A stretch of 44,306 nucleotides of DNA. Source: Chitinolyticbacter albus (lineage in GTDB: Bacteria; Pseudomonadota; Gammaproteobacteria; Burkholderiales; Chitinibacteraceae). The position numbers and the translations under genes were made by a program. The notes below the pieces were generated by a model, which had not been told where the DNA came from, searched no databases, and was given only the letters and a program-made list of their open reading frames with translations. The DNA lies in contig NZ_JANBVF010000043.1 in the NCBI RefSeq assembly GCF_024437655.1, positions 1 through 44,306 of the forward strand, read 5' to 3'. Shown piece after piece: positions 25,879 to 34,245 of the stretch (positions within the stretch are counted from its first letter, which is position 1; each line of letters opens with the position of its first letter).

Positions 25879-27510
25879 CTAGTCGACCAGTCCTTGGCGG
25901 CGCAATTCGTTCTTGACGAGCTCGGCCACCCGCGGCGCAAACCGCGCTTCCAGATCGTGACTGATCTGCGTTGCCAGCGTGGTCGCCGCTTCGGCGTAGA
26001 GCGCGCTCATCAGCGTCTTGAAGTGCTGGCGTGACAATCGATCCACTTCCATCGCGATATCGACCGCGAGATGCGCGGCCACGCCCGCAGTCAGTTCGGC
26101 AATGGCAGCTTCGTCCAGCTTGGGCGGGGGTGGAGGAAGGGTCGGCTCCGGGAAGGAGTCGACGACCGCTGCGGACACATCGCTCGGCTCGGCGATCGCT
26201 ACGGGTTCAACGGCCTCGATGACGATAGGGGCAGCGTTGGCCATGGCCGGTTGCTGCACCAGCTCGGTTTCGACATGCGGGTCCAGATGCAGCTCGATAT
26301 GCGGATCGGCTGCGAGCGCAATATGCAGCTCGTCAGCTTCGGGCGATTGCTCGCTGGCACGGCGGTTGAAATCGGCCAAGGTGCTGGACAGCTCATCCGG
26401 TTCCGCGACAATGCTGACGGCTTCGACGGCTTCGACGGCTTCGACGGCTTCGACGGCTTCCACGGCTTCGACGGCTTCCACGGCTTCGACGGCTTCCACG
26501 GCTTCGACGGCTTCCACGGCTTCGACGGCTTCCACGGCTTCGACGGCTTCCACGGCTTCGACGGCTTCCACGGCTTCGACGGCTTCCACGGCTTCGACGG
26601 CTTCCACGGCTTCGACGGCTTCCACGGCTTCGACGGCTTCCACGGCTTCGACGGCTTCCACGGCTTCGACGGCTTCCACGGCTTCGACGGCTTCCACGGC
26701 TTCGACGGCTTCCACGGCTTCGACGGCTTCCACGGCTTCGACGGCTTCCACGGCTTCGACGGCTTCCACGGCTTCGACGGCTTCCACGGCTTCGACGGCT
26801 TCCACGGCTTCGACGGCTTCCACGGCTTCGACGGCTTCGACGGCTTCGACGGCTTCGACGGCTTCGACGGCCTGCGCTGGCTCGGCCGGTTCCAGCTCCA
26901 GATCCAGCCGTCGTGGCGGCGGTGCGACGTCGTCAAAGCGCAGGGTGGCGGCGGGTGCCGGTTGCGGCTGTTCAGCCCGTTGCGCCGAGCCAGGCGCCGG
27001 CAGCTGAAAGCCTTCCTCCTCCTCTTCCCAGCGCAGCGCGGCAGGCGCGGCGCCACTGGCCATGACCACTTCGCTGGCACCAAAGGGCTGCACTTCGGTT
27101 GCCAGCGCATCGAGGTCGAGCAGCGGCAGATCGAGGAACGCCTCGGCGGCGGCGGGCTTGTCCTCGCGCAGCACTGGCGTAGGCGCGGGCACAGCCAGTT
27201 GCGCGGTGGGTGGCGGGCGGTGGAACTCCCGCGGGTCGAACAGCAGTTCTTCGTGATGGGCGTTTGCCACCTGCACATCGCGCTCGTGCGGTGCGCGCGC
27301 GATCTCGCCCACGGGGAGGTCGTCGTTCACGGGCTCGATGAGGATGGGAATGTCGTCGTCCTCCAGCGCTTCGGTCAGCACCGGGATGTCGTCCAGTTCC
27401 TCGGTCAGCACGGGGATGTCGTCGTCTCCCGCACGCGTGCCGCCACGGTGGCGCGCCATCAGGGCGTCCATCTTGTTGAATAGCGGGCTGACGCTGTCGT
27501 CTTCGCTCAT
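25879..27510 (-). CDS. DUF2486-like protein with 50 tandem Glu-Ala-Val repeats
   Basis: A 543-residue, very acidic cytoplasmic protein. The N-terminal part (MSEDDSVSPLFNKMDALMARHR) carries repeated DIPVLTE / DIPILIE motifs. Those motifs and the place after holC recall the DUF2486 proteins of betaproteobacteria; this match is from memory. The middle is an uninterrupted run of 50 EAV tripeptides encoded by 26416-26865. The C-terminal 100 residues are helical (DEAAIAELTAGVAAHLAVD, HFKTLMSALYAEAATTLATQISHDLEARF). The ATG at 27510 overlaps the holC stop as ATGA, which fixes the start over a frame 59 codons longer. No enzyme motif is visible and the function is unknown. Confidence 0.75.
   Translation of the reverse strand: MSEDDSVSPLFNKMDALMARHRGGTRAGDDDIPVLTEELDDIPVLTEALEDDDIPILIEPVNDDLPVGEIARAPHERDVQVANAHHEELLFDPREFHRPPPTAQLAVPAPTPVLREDKPAAAEAFLDLPLLDLDALATEVQPFGASEVVMASGAAPAALRWEEEEEGFQLPAPGSAQRAEQPQPAPAATLRFDDVAPPPRRLDLELEPAEPAQAVEAVEAVEAVEAVEAVEAVEAVEAVEAVEAVEAVEAVEAVEAVEAVEAVEAVEAVEAVEAVEAVEAVEAVEAVEAVEAVEAVEAVEAVEAVEAVEAVEAVEAVEAVEAVEAVEAVEAVEAVEAVEAVEAVEAVEAVEAVEAVEAVEAVEAVSIVAEPDELSSTLADFNRRASEQSPEADELHIALAADPHIELHLDPHVETELVQQPAMANAAPIVIEAVEPVAIAEPSDVSAAVVDSFPEPTLPPPPPKLDEAAIAELTAGVAAHLAVDIAMEVDRLSRQHFKTLMSALYAEAATTLATQISHDLEARFAPRVAELVKNELRRQGLVD
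26416..26865 (-). repeat. Coding minisatellite: 50 copies of a 9-bp unit with 18-bp higher-order period
   Basis: On the coding strand the unit is GAAGCCGTC or GAAGCCGTG (Glu-Ala-Val). Counted on the plus strand, five GACGGCTTC units are followed by 41 units that strictly alternate CACGGCTTC and GACGGCTTC, then by four GACGGCTTC units. No other substitution occurs in 450 bp. The unit length keeps the frame whatever the copy number. Confidence 0.97.
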
Positions 27511-27956
27511 GGCGTGGTGCTCCGCTGGGCCGCCAGTTCCAGCATGTCGATGGCGGTGGGGGTGATGCCGAGTGCCTGATAAGCGCGCCAGCGTTCTCGC
27601 GCCCGGTTGCGATGGTTGTCGTCGCGATCGACGATCTCGAAGATCCGTCCCTGGCGCAGCGCTTCCGGTGGCGGGGCGTCGGTCCAATTGAACAGCGCCG
27701 CGCGCGGCGCCATCAAGCCATCACGATGGTCGACGATGATGGGGGTGCGGGCGGCGAGCGCGTCATCGGCGGCGCAATGCGGCAGGAAGCCGGTCTGTGG
27801 CACCTCCCACAGCAAGCGATCGACGGCGCTGCTGTCGTTGGCGTCGGCGGTGTACACATTGACCGTCAGCCCTTGCGCAAGGGCCTTGCCGACAAGCTGG
27901 CATAGCGCCTGCTCGCGGTGGGTCACGTTGAAATAGAAGGTGACCGATCCCGTCAT
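27507..27956 (-). CDS. holC: DNA polymerase III subunit chi
   Basis: A 149-residue HolC. It joins the clamp loader (through psi) to SSB at the replication fork. The typical pattern is visible: VTFYFN at the start, ALCQLVGKALAQGLTVNVYTAD, LLWEVPQTGFLPHC, PIIVDHRD and the RWRAYQALG C-terminal helix. It overlaps its upstream neighbour by ATGA and its downstream neighbour in the same way. The pepA-x-holC order supports the call. Confidence 0.93.
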   Translation of the reverse strand: MTGSVTFYFNVTHREQALCQLVGKALAQGLTVNVYTADANDSSAVDRLLWEVPQTGFLPHCAADDALAARTPIIVDHRDGLMAPRAALFNWTDAPPPEALRQGRIFEIVDRDDNHRNRARERWRAYQALGITPTAIDMLELAAQRSTTP

Positions 27957-28348
27957 TCGGGCAAGGCCTTGAGCTGGGTCAGCCGCTCGTCGAATTCACG
28001 CACGTTGTCGGCGCGCTGCTGGCGTAGGTCGGAGACGTCACAGCCGCCGGCTTCGGCGATCAATGGCTGCAGGCCCTTCAGCAGCTCCGGGTAGGTATTG
28101 CTGGTGAAGGTGCGTGCTTCGGCCTGCTGCTCGGGCCAGCGGGCGAGGGCATCCAGCGCCCGGCCGGTTTCCGGTTTGCTGCTGCGCTGTTCGCAGATTT
28201 CGGAAAAGCTGTCAGCAAGCAGCGCGGTCGCCACCAACCGGCCGACGGTTTCACGATCCGGCGGTGCGGCATGGCTGGCGCTCGCCAGCGCCAGGCCGAG
28301 CAACAGCGCGGTGGCGTGACGAGCCGTCCTGCGGCGTGGCGTGGCCAT
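27953..28348 (-). CDS. Small secreted protein between pepA and holC
   Basis: A 131-residue protein with a twin-Arg-containing, Sec-like signal peptide (MATPRRRTARHATALLLGLALASASHA), then a helical domain with two Cys (SEICEQRS and AGGCDVSDL) that could form a disulfide. The ATG overlaps the pepA TAA by one base (TAATG), which sets the start. The stop overlaps holC as ATGA. No family is recognised; a periplasmic location is inferred. Confidence 0.7.
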   Translation of the reverse strand: MATPRRRTARHATALLLGLALASASHAAPPDRETVGRLVATALLADSFSEICEQRSSKPETGRALDALARWPEQQAEARTFTSNTYPELLKGLQPLIAEAGGCDVSDLRQQRADNVREFDERLTQLKALPE

Positions 28349-29841
28349 TACTTCTTGTCCTTCCTGCCGAGCTGCGCGGCGCGGCTGCTCAGGAAATCGA
28401 CCAGCAAGGGCACGGGCCGGCCGGTCGCGCCCTTGGCGGCACCGCTCTTCCAGGCGGTACCGGCGATGTCGAGGTGGGCCCAGCGGTAATCCTTGGTGAA
28501 GCGCGACAGGAAGCACGCGGCGGTGACCGAGCCTGCGGGCCGTCCGCCGATATTGCCCATGTCGGCGAAGTTCGATTTCAACTGTTCCTGGTAGTCGTCC
28601 CACAGCGGCAGGCGCCAGGCCTTGTCGCCGGTGCCGTCGGCCGAGGCCAGCAGCTCATCGGCCAGCGCGTCGTCGTTGGCATAGAGGCCAGTGGCGACAT
28701 GACCAAGCGCGATGATGCAGGCGCCGGTCAGCGTGGCGATGTCGATCACGGTTTCTGGCTCGAAGCGCGCGGCGTAGGTCAGCGCATCGCACAGGATCAG
28801 CCGGCCCTCGGCGTCGGTGTTGAGCACCTCGATGGTCAACCCGGCCATGCTCTTGACGATGTCACCCGGCTTGTTGGCGTTGCCGGCTGGCATGTTCTCG
28901 CAAGTGGGAATGATGCCGACGATGTTGAGCGGCAGAGCCAGCTGGGCGGCGGTTTGCAGCGTGCCGAGCACGGTGGCTGCGCCGCACATGTCATATTTCA
29001 TTTCATCCATGCCTTCACCGGGCTTGAGCGAGATGCCGCCCGAATCGAAGGTGATGCCCTTGCCGACGAGGACCACGGGCTTGGCGCCCTTCTTGCCGCC
29101 CTTGTACTCGAGCACGACCAGCTTGGGCGCCTCGGTCGAGCCCTTGGCCACCGACAGGAAGGAGCCCATGCCCAATGCCTCGAGCTCGGGGGTATCGAGC
29201 ACCTGTACCTTGAGCTTGTGCGCCTTGCCCAGCTTCACCGCCTCATTGGCGAGGAAGGTCGGCGTGCAGACATTGCCCGGCAGGTTGCCGAGCTGGCGGG
29301 TCAGGTTCATGCCCTCACCGATGGCCCGGCCGCGGGCGACACCGGCTTCGAGCGCGGGGATATCGGCCTTCTTGCCGGTGGAAAAATTCACACGGGCCAG
29401 CGCGGCGCGGGGATCGGGTGAGGATTTGAAGTCGTCGAAACGATAGCTTTCGAAGACGAGGGCCTGCGCGAGCGCGGCGACGAAGGCATCGGGGGGAACG
29501 CCCTTGGGCAGGGCGGCCACGACATCGGCGCTGGCGCCCTTGGCGGCGAGCAGTGCGCGTGCGGCGGCGGTGGCGGCCTGGCGCAATGCGGCCAAGTCCG
29601 GTGTTTCGCCCAATTGCACGACCACGATGCGCAGCAGACGGCCGCCTTGCGCGAGAAGGCCCGTGGCCACGGAACCGGCCTTGGCGGCAAGCTCGCCCGC
29701 CGCCAGCAACGCGCCGAGGCCTCCCGCCAGACTGGCATCGAGCCTGGAATAGGCCGCCGGTAACGTGGTGCCGCTCACGGTGAGTACCAGGCTGTCTCCA
29801 GTGGCTTTTTCGGGTGCGATGCTATTTATGCTAAATTCCAC
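28348..29841 (-). CDS. pepA: Leucyl aminopeptidase PepA
   Basis: A 497-residue M17 aminopeptidase that removes N-terminal residues from peptides and, in E. coli, also binds DNA. Metal and catalytic residues align well: Lys261 and Asp266 in GKGITFDSGG, Asp284 in MKYDMCGAA, and Asp343 and Glu345 in the signature NTDAEGRL. The start is taken as GTG at 29841, giving MEFSINSIAP, which has AGGAG seven bases upstream and fits the family end. An ATG ten codons earlier lacks this support. It heads the pepA-holC operon and is divergent from lptF, as in many Gram-negatives. Confidence 0.95.
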   Translation of the reverse strand: MEFSINSIAPEKATGDSLVLTVSGTTLPAAYSRLDASLAGGLGALLAAGELAAKAGSVATGLLAQGGRLLRIVVVQLGETPDLAALRQAATAAARALLAAKGASADVVAALPKGVPPDAFVAALAQALVFESYRFDDFKSSPDPRAALARVNFSTGKKADIPALEAGVARGRAIGEGMNLTRQLGNLPGNVCTPTFLANEAVKLGKAHKLKVQVLDTPELEALGMGSFLSVAKGSTEAPKLVVLEYKGGKKGAKPVVLVGKGITFDSGGISLKPGEGMDEMKYDMCGAATVLGTLQTAAQLALPLNIVGIIPTCENMPAGNANKPGDIVKSMAGLTIEVLNTDAEGRLILCDALTYAARFEPETVIDIATLTGACIIALGHVATGLYANDDALADELLASADGTGDKAWRLPLWDDYQEQLKSNFADMGNIGGRPAGSVTAACFLSRFTKDYRWAHLDIAGTAWKSGAAKGATGRPVPLLVDFLSSRAAQLGRKDKK

Positions 29842-29976
29842 GGCGAATCTCCTGATGCTGAGCGGCGTCATCGTTGGTGTGGCGAGGCTGGATCGGAGCG
29901 CCGCAACGGCACGCCGGACGAGGACTTACAAGGTCCGCCCGATTATTTCCCAGCCCCCCGCGCAAGTCAAAAACGC

Positions 29977-31038
29977 ATGCTCTTTCGTAAAAGCCTGATC
30001 CACGAGCTGTCCTGGGTAGCGATCGCGGTGTTCACCGTGATGCTGCTCCTGGTCATGACGACGCAGATCGTGCGGTTTCTCGGCCAGGCGGCGATCGGCG
30101 CCCTGGCGTCCGGTGCCGTCTGGGCGATGATGGGGTTCACCTCGATCCGCTATCTACCCATCCTATTCTCGCTGATGCTGTTCGCCGCCGTGCTGTCGGT
30201 GATGATGCGGTTGTGGCGCGACAACGAAATGGTGATCTGGTTTGCCAGCGGCCGATCGATCAAGAGCTTTATCCCGCCCATCCTTGAATTCGCCATTCCC
30301 ATCGTGGTCCTGATCGCCGTGCTGGCGCTGTTCGTCTCGCCCTGGGCGATGAAGAAGGGCGACGAGTTCCGGCGGGAATCGATGTCGCGCCAGGAGGTCA
30401 CCCAGGTGGCGCCCGGCGTATTTCGCGAATCGCGCGGCTCCGATCGGGTGTACTTCGTTGAGAACTTTGGCGACAACGCGGCGGGCAGCAATGTGTTCGT
30501 GCAGCTCAAGCGCGACAACAAGATCTCCGTCATCCTCGCCAAACGCGGCGGGCTGACCCTGGGTCCGGAAGGCGAGCGCTGGCTGTGGCTGGGCGATGGC
30601 CGTACCTATTCCAGCGTGCCCGGCACCCAGGAATACGAGGTGCTCAATTTCAAGAAAGCCAACCTGCTGGTCGAATCCAACGAGCGCACCGTGACCAGCA
30701 CCTCCACCCGGGCCACGCAAAGCCAGGATTTATGGGGTAGCGACGAGTTGGAGCATCACGCCGAGCTCGCCTGGCGTATCGCGCTGCCTATCTCCGCGCT
30801 GATCCTCACGCTGGCGGCGCTGCCACTGGCGTTCTTCAATCCTCGGGGTGGACGGGCATTCAACCTGCTGTTCGCTGCCTTCCTCTACTTTTTCTATTAC
30901 AACTGCATCAACCTGTTCCAGGTCTGGATCGCGACCGGCAAGATCCCGGTGTGGCTGGGCATGTGGCCGCTGCACGGCGCGGCGATCGCGCTCACCGTGT
31001 GGCTGTACCGCTGGCGTGGCCGGGTGAGGGCACGCTGA
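29977..31038 (+). CDS. lptF: LPS export permease LptF
   Basis: A 353-residue inner-membrane protein of the LptB2FG ABC exporter that extracts lipopolysaccharide. Three N-terminal helices (starting LSWVAIAVFTVMLLLVMTT), a periplasmic beta-jellyroll (about 130-265, EVTQVAPGVFRESRGSDRVYFVE) and three C-terminal helices match LptF. It is divergent from pepA and its TGA overlaps the lptG ATG as TGATG. No strong ribosome-binding site is visible before the ATG. Confidence 0.94.
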   Translation: MLFRKSLIHELSWVAIAVFTVMLLLVMTTQIVRFLGQAAIGALASGAVWAMMGFTSIRYLPILFSLMLFAAVLSVMMRLWRDNEMVIWFASGRSIKSFIPPILEFAIPIVVLIAVLALFVSPWAMKKGDEFRRESMSRQEVTQVAPGVFRESRGSDRVYFVENFGDNAAGSNVFVQLKRDNKISVILAKRGGLTLGPEGERWLWLGDGRTYSSVPGTQEYEVLNFKKANLLVESNERTVTSTSTRATQSQDLWGSDELEHHAELAWRIALPISALILTLAALPLAFFNPRGGRAFNLLFAAFLYFFYYNCINLFQVWIATGKIPVWLGMWPLHGAAIALTVWLYRWRGRVRAR

Positions 31039-32114
31039 TGAGTCTCTTGTCGCGCTATTTCTTCAAGGAGCTCACCGTCTTCGTGGTGTTCACGCTGGCG
31101 GGGCTGTTGGGGCTCTACACCTTCTTCGACCTGATCGCTGAACTGGCTGAGCTCGGCAAGGGCGGCTATCGCCTGCTCGACGCGGTGCTGTTCGTGCTGA
31201 TGCGCGCGCCGGGCAATGCGTATGAATTGATGCCGATCGCGGTGCTGATCGGTGCCATTTTCGCGCTGGCGAGCCTATCCGGCCATTCCGAGCTCACCGT
31301 GATGCGGGCAGCGGGGGTGTCCGTACGCCGGCTGCTGGCTTGGCTGCTGCTCACCGGCGCCGTCTATGCGACGCTGACGGTGGCGCTGGGCGAGTTCGTC
31401 GTGCCGCAGGCCGAGCGCTGGGCGAACCAGCATCGTTTGTCCGCGACCAAGAAGATGCTGGTCGGCGAGTTCCGCTCCGGCGTCTGGGTCAAGGACGATA
31501 GGCAGATCGTCAATATCGGCGAGATGCTGCCCGACCTGACCATACTCGGCGTGCGGATCTATGAATTCGGCGACAAGCTCGAGCTGAGCCGCATCATCGA
31601 AAGCCAGACCGGCCGCCATGAAAACGGCCGCTGGCGCCTCGATACCGTGCGTGAAACACGGTTCGGCAAGGATCTGCAGGCGATCAATATGGTCACGCCG
31701 GCCACCCTCGAGTGGCGCACGGCGATCACGCCGGAAATGCTGGCGGTGCTGCTGGTGTCGCCCGATCAGATGTCGGCGCGCGCGCTTTACAGCTATATCG
31801 ACCACCTGGAGCGCAACAAGCAGGAAACCGGCCGCTACCAGCTCGCGCTGTGGGGCAAGCTGTTCTACCCGCTGGCTTGTCTGTCGATGATGGTGATCGC
31901 GTTGCCATTCGCACAGGGGCAACGTCGCTCGGCGAATGTGGGCACGCAGCTCTTCATCGGTATTCTCGCCGGCCTGGCGTTCCACTTCCTCAATCGCGTC
32001 GTGGTGTTCCTCGGCCAGCTCAACCAATGGCCAGCGCCGCTAGTCGTGTCGATTCCGACGCTGCTGTTCATGGCGCTTGCCCTCGTGCTGCTTTGGCGGC
32101 AAGAACGTCGCTGA
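31038..32114 (+). CDS. lptG: LPS export permease LptG
   Basis: The 358-residue partner of LptF. The amino end MSLLSRYFFKELTVFVVFTLAGLLGLYTFFDL and the helix YELMPIAVLIGAIFALASLSGHSELTVMRAAGVS, whose charged part is the coupling helix to LptB, are typical. A periplasmic jellyroll spans about 130-260 and the three last helices follow. The start at 31038 is set by the one-base overlap with lptF. lptB and the remaining lpt genes are not in the window. Confidence 0.94.
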   Translation: MSLLSRYFFKELTVFVVFTLAGLLGLYTFFDLIAELAELGKGGYRLLDAVLFVLMRAPGNAYELMPIAVLIGAIFALASLSGHSELTVMRAAGVSVRRLLAWLLLTGAVYATLTVALGEFVVPQAERWANQHRLSATKKMLVGEFRSGVWVKDDRQIVNIGEMLPDLTILGVRIYEFGDKLELSRIIESQTGRHENGRWRLDTVRETRFGKDLQAINMVTPATLEWRTAITPEMLAVLLVSPDQMSARALYSYIDHLERNKQETGRYQLALWGKLFYPLACLSMMVIALPFAQGQRRSANVGTQLFIGILAGLAFHFLNRVVVFLGQLNQWPAPLVVSIPTLLFMALALVLLWRQERR

Positions 32115-32140
32115 GTCCATTCCTGATCCTGGAGCGCGCA

Positions 32141-33154
32141 GTGCATATCCTGCTTACCGGCGGTGCCGGCTACATCGGCTCGCATACCTACGTCGAACTC
32201 GTCGCAGCCGGCTTCACACCGGTGATCTTTGACAACTACAGCAACGCCAAGCCCGAGGTGCTGGGCCGCCTCGAGCAGATCACCGGCAAGCCGGTGGCCT
32301 TCGTTCAAGGCGACATTCGCGACTGCGCCGCGCTCGACGCGCTGTTCCGCGAATACGCCTTTGCTGCCGTGGTGCACTTTGCCGGGCTCAAGGCCGTGGG
32401 CGAGTCGGTGGCCAAGCCCGTCGAGTACTACGACAACAACTTCGTCGGCACCGTGCGCCTCCTGGAGGCAATGGGCCAGGTGGGTGTGAAGCGGTTGGTG
32501 TTCTCGTCGTCGGCCACCGTCTACGGCGATCCGGCGTCGGTGCCGATCCGCGAGGATTTTCCGCTGTCGGCGACCAATCCCTACGGCCGCTCCAAGCTGA
32601 TGATTGAGGACATGTTGCGCGATCTGTATCGCAGCGACGCCGGATGGGATATCGCCATTCTGCGTTACTTCAATCCGGCTGGCGCGCATCAAAGTGGGCT
32701 GATCGGCGAGGACCCACAAGGCATCCCGAACAATCTGCTGCCCTATGTGAGCCAGGTGGCCGTCGGCAAGCGCGTCGAGCTCTCGGTGTTCGGCGGCGAT
32801 TACCCGACGCCCGACGGCACTGGCGTGCGCGACTACATCCACGTGGTCGATCTGGCGCGCGGCCACGTGAAGGCGCTGGAAAAACTCGCGATGCGCCCAG
32901 GCTGCTTCGCCGTCAATCTGGGCACTGGCCAGGGCTATTCGGTACTCGACATGGTCAAGGCCTTCGAGGTCGCCAGCGGGCGACCGGTACCGTATCGCAT
33001 CGCTGAGCGCCGTGCTGGCGATGTGGCGAGCTGCTACGCCGATCCGGCCAAAGCGGCCCAGGTGCTGGGCTGGCAAGCCGAGCTCGATCTTGCTGCCATG
33101 TGCCGCGACAGCTGGCGCTGGCAGAGTGGCAATCCGGACGGTTACGACGACTGA
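32141..33154 (+). CDS. galE: UDP-glucose 4-epimerase
   Basis: A 337-residue short-chain dehydrogenase/reductase that interconverts UDP-glucose and UDP-galactose. The NAD-binding motif is GGAGYIGSHT (7-16) and the catalytic pair Tyr148-Lys152 lies in NPYGRSK, with SSSATVYG upstream. The C-terminal domain has VFGGDYPTPDGTGVRDYIHVVDLA, a GalE hallmark. The start is GTG at 32141 with GGAG upstream. It lies 26 bp after lptG and may be cotranscribed, linking sugar precursor supply with LPS export. Confidence 0.95.
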   Translation: MHILLTGGAGYIGSHTYVELVAAGFTPVIFDNYSNAKPEVLGRLEQITGKPVAFVQGDIRDCAALDALFREYAFAAVVHFAGLKAVGESVAKPVEYYDNNFVGTVRLLEAMGQVGVKRLVFSSSATVYGDPASVPIREDFPLSATNPYGRSKLMIEDMLRDLYRSDAGWDIAILRYFNPAGAHQSGLIGEDPQGIPNNLLPYVSQVAVGKRVELSVFGGDYPTPDGTGVRDYIHVVDLARGHVKALEKLAMRPGCFAVNLGTGQGYSVLDMVKAFEVASGRPVPYRIAERRAGDVASCYADPAKAAQVLGWQAELDLAAMCRDSWRWQSGNPDGYDD

Positions 33155-33160
33155 AGAAAC

Positions 33161-33181
33161 CCGGCGGCGCGTTGCCGCCGG
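33161..33181. terminator. Hairpin between galE and the prepilin gene
   Basis: Perfect 8-bp arms CCGGCGGC/GCCGCCGG with a five-base loop. On the minus strand it is followed by GTTTCTTC, so it may work better for the prepilin transcript than for galE. Confidence 0.5.
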
Positions 33182-33203
33182 TGATTCCCTCGCGGTGGGC
33201 GCT

Positions 33204-33833
33204 TCACGGCAGTAGGCGGACGCTCAGCGCTTGCAGGCCGACCTTTTGGCTCCAGCAGTCGTCGCCGGCCTGGTATTGATCGGTGCCGGAGCCAAGCGCG
33301 GCATTGCTGCGGATATGGCCAGTGGTGGGATTGCCGTCGTCGTACTGGGTATCCATGGCACACACGTAGCGCAGGTCGACATTGTTGCCGGCCACGCCGC
33401 CGATGGTGAGGTAGAGCGCGGTGGGCTGCGTATTGCTCGCCGAGCTTCCCAGCGCCACCGTCCAGTCGCCGCCAAAGGGGCTGCGTGCGTCGGAGGCGGA
33501 CAGGATGTGGGTGTTGACGAGCAGCGGCATAAGGGTGGCGGCTTCAACGGCGGTGTAGCTGCCATTGGGTGCGGCGGTGCAATTGGCCGGTGCGGTGTCG
33601 GTCACCGGCACCGCGGCCACGCAGCCGTCTCCGGGGTAGCGGCCGTAGCGCTCGAAATAGATATTCATGCTGGCCAGCACCTTGTTGGAGCTGGCCTGAG
33701 CGCTCTTGATCTTGGCGCCATCGATCAGATCCTTGCCCTTGAAGGCGAGGCCGAGGATCAGGCCGATGATGACAAGGACGGTGGCAAGCTCCACCAGTGT
33801 GAAGCCAAGCTGGCCTGGGTGGCGGGAAGACAT
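33204..33833 (-). CDS. Type IV pilin/pseudopilin-like protein
   Basis: A 209-residue prepilin. The leader MSSRHPGQLG ends at the prepilin peptidase site G|FTLVELATVLVIIGLILGLAF, with Glu5 of the mature protein present. The FKGKDLIDGAKIKSAQ and YFERYGRYPGDGC segments are common in type II/MSHA-like pilins. Three further Cys may form disulfides. A ribosome-binding AAGGA before the ATG at 33833 supports the start. It is separated from the rest of the pilus operon by 412 bp and could be the major pilin with its own promoter. Confidence 0.85.
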   Translation of the reverse strand: MSSRHPGQLGFTLVELATVLVIIGLILGLAFKGKDLIDGAKIKSAQASSNKVLASMNIYFERYGRYPGDGCVAAVPVTDTAPANCTAAPNGSYTAVEAATLMPLLVNTHILSASDARSPFGGDWTVALGSSASNTQPTALYLTIGGVAGNNVDLRYVCAMDTQYDDGNPTTGHIRSNAALGSGTDQYQAGDDCWSQKVGLQALSVRLLP

Positions 33834-34245
33834 AAACCATCCTTTTCGACTCACATCGTCAGTTGTGTTTGTAGCTGCTGAGGGTTCCCGATTCCCCGAC
33901 TTCGGGGGAAATCCGGGAAACGCGAGCCGAGTGCGTGCGCCAGCAGACGGGCCCGAATTCATCTTAGTGTCGTGATGCGCGCTGAAATTGAAAGCGTATT
34001 CAGTAAATTCATGACAAACGGATTGCCTTTGGCCTCAAGGTGGCTAACAAACCCGGCGCAACGGTTCCGGCAAGCCGTGTGAGCCTCCCGGAAAAGAGAG
34101 GCATCGGGCGGGCTTATCTTCGGTCGCCGGCCGTACCAGGTACGCAAGTGGGCACGACTCGCCGAGGATTTCATGCGCTGCTCCAGGGCCTGTTTATGCC
34201 GGCTTACAGCCCCGAATGCTGTTGCGAAAAGCGTGTGCACAGGTG
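33834..34245. other. Gap between two prepilin genes
   Basis: This 412-bp gap holds a long hairpin (33883-33921) near the downstream prepilin gene. A minus-strand frame of about 105 codons (33959-34276) overlaps the end of the upstream gene and has no recognised homologue. The known c-di-GMP-I riboswitch core was looked for, because such switches precede pilin genes, and was not found. Confidence 0.5.
33883..33921 (-). repeat. Long imperfect hairpin in the prepilin leader
   Basis: The arms GGTTCCCGATTCCCCGA and TCGGGGGAAATCCGGGAAAC pair over about 16 bp with two small bulges and a two-base loop. It ends 49 bp upstream of the prepilin ATG. Without a T tract it is more likely a leader structure than a terminator. 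Confidence 0.5.

Noticed and set aside
26416-26865. Regular repeat array considered as a CRISPR.
   Set aside because: Units are contiguous 9/18-bp copies without unique spacers, and they are in frame within a gene.
26071-27483. A 470-codon plus-strand frame rich in Asp-Gly-Phe-His.
   Set aside because: It exists only because the 9-bp repeat has no stops in several frames; the minus-strand product has conserved ends and ATGA coupling to holC.
33834-34245. c-di-GMP-I riboswitch upstream of the prepilin gene.
   Set aside because: Stretches such as TTAGCCACC and GGCCAAAGGC looked suggestive on the minus strand, but the conserved GACGCAAAGCC core and the second receptor arm are missing.
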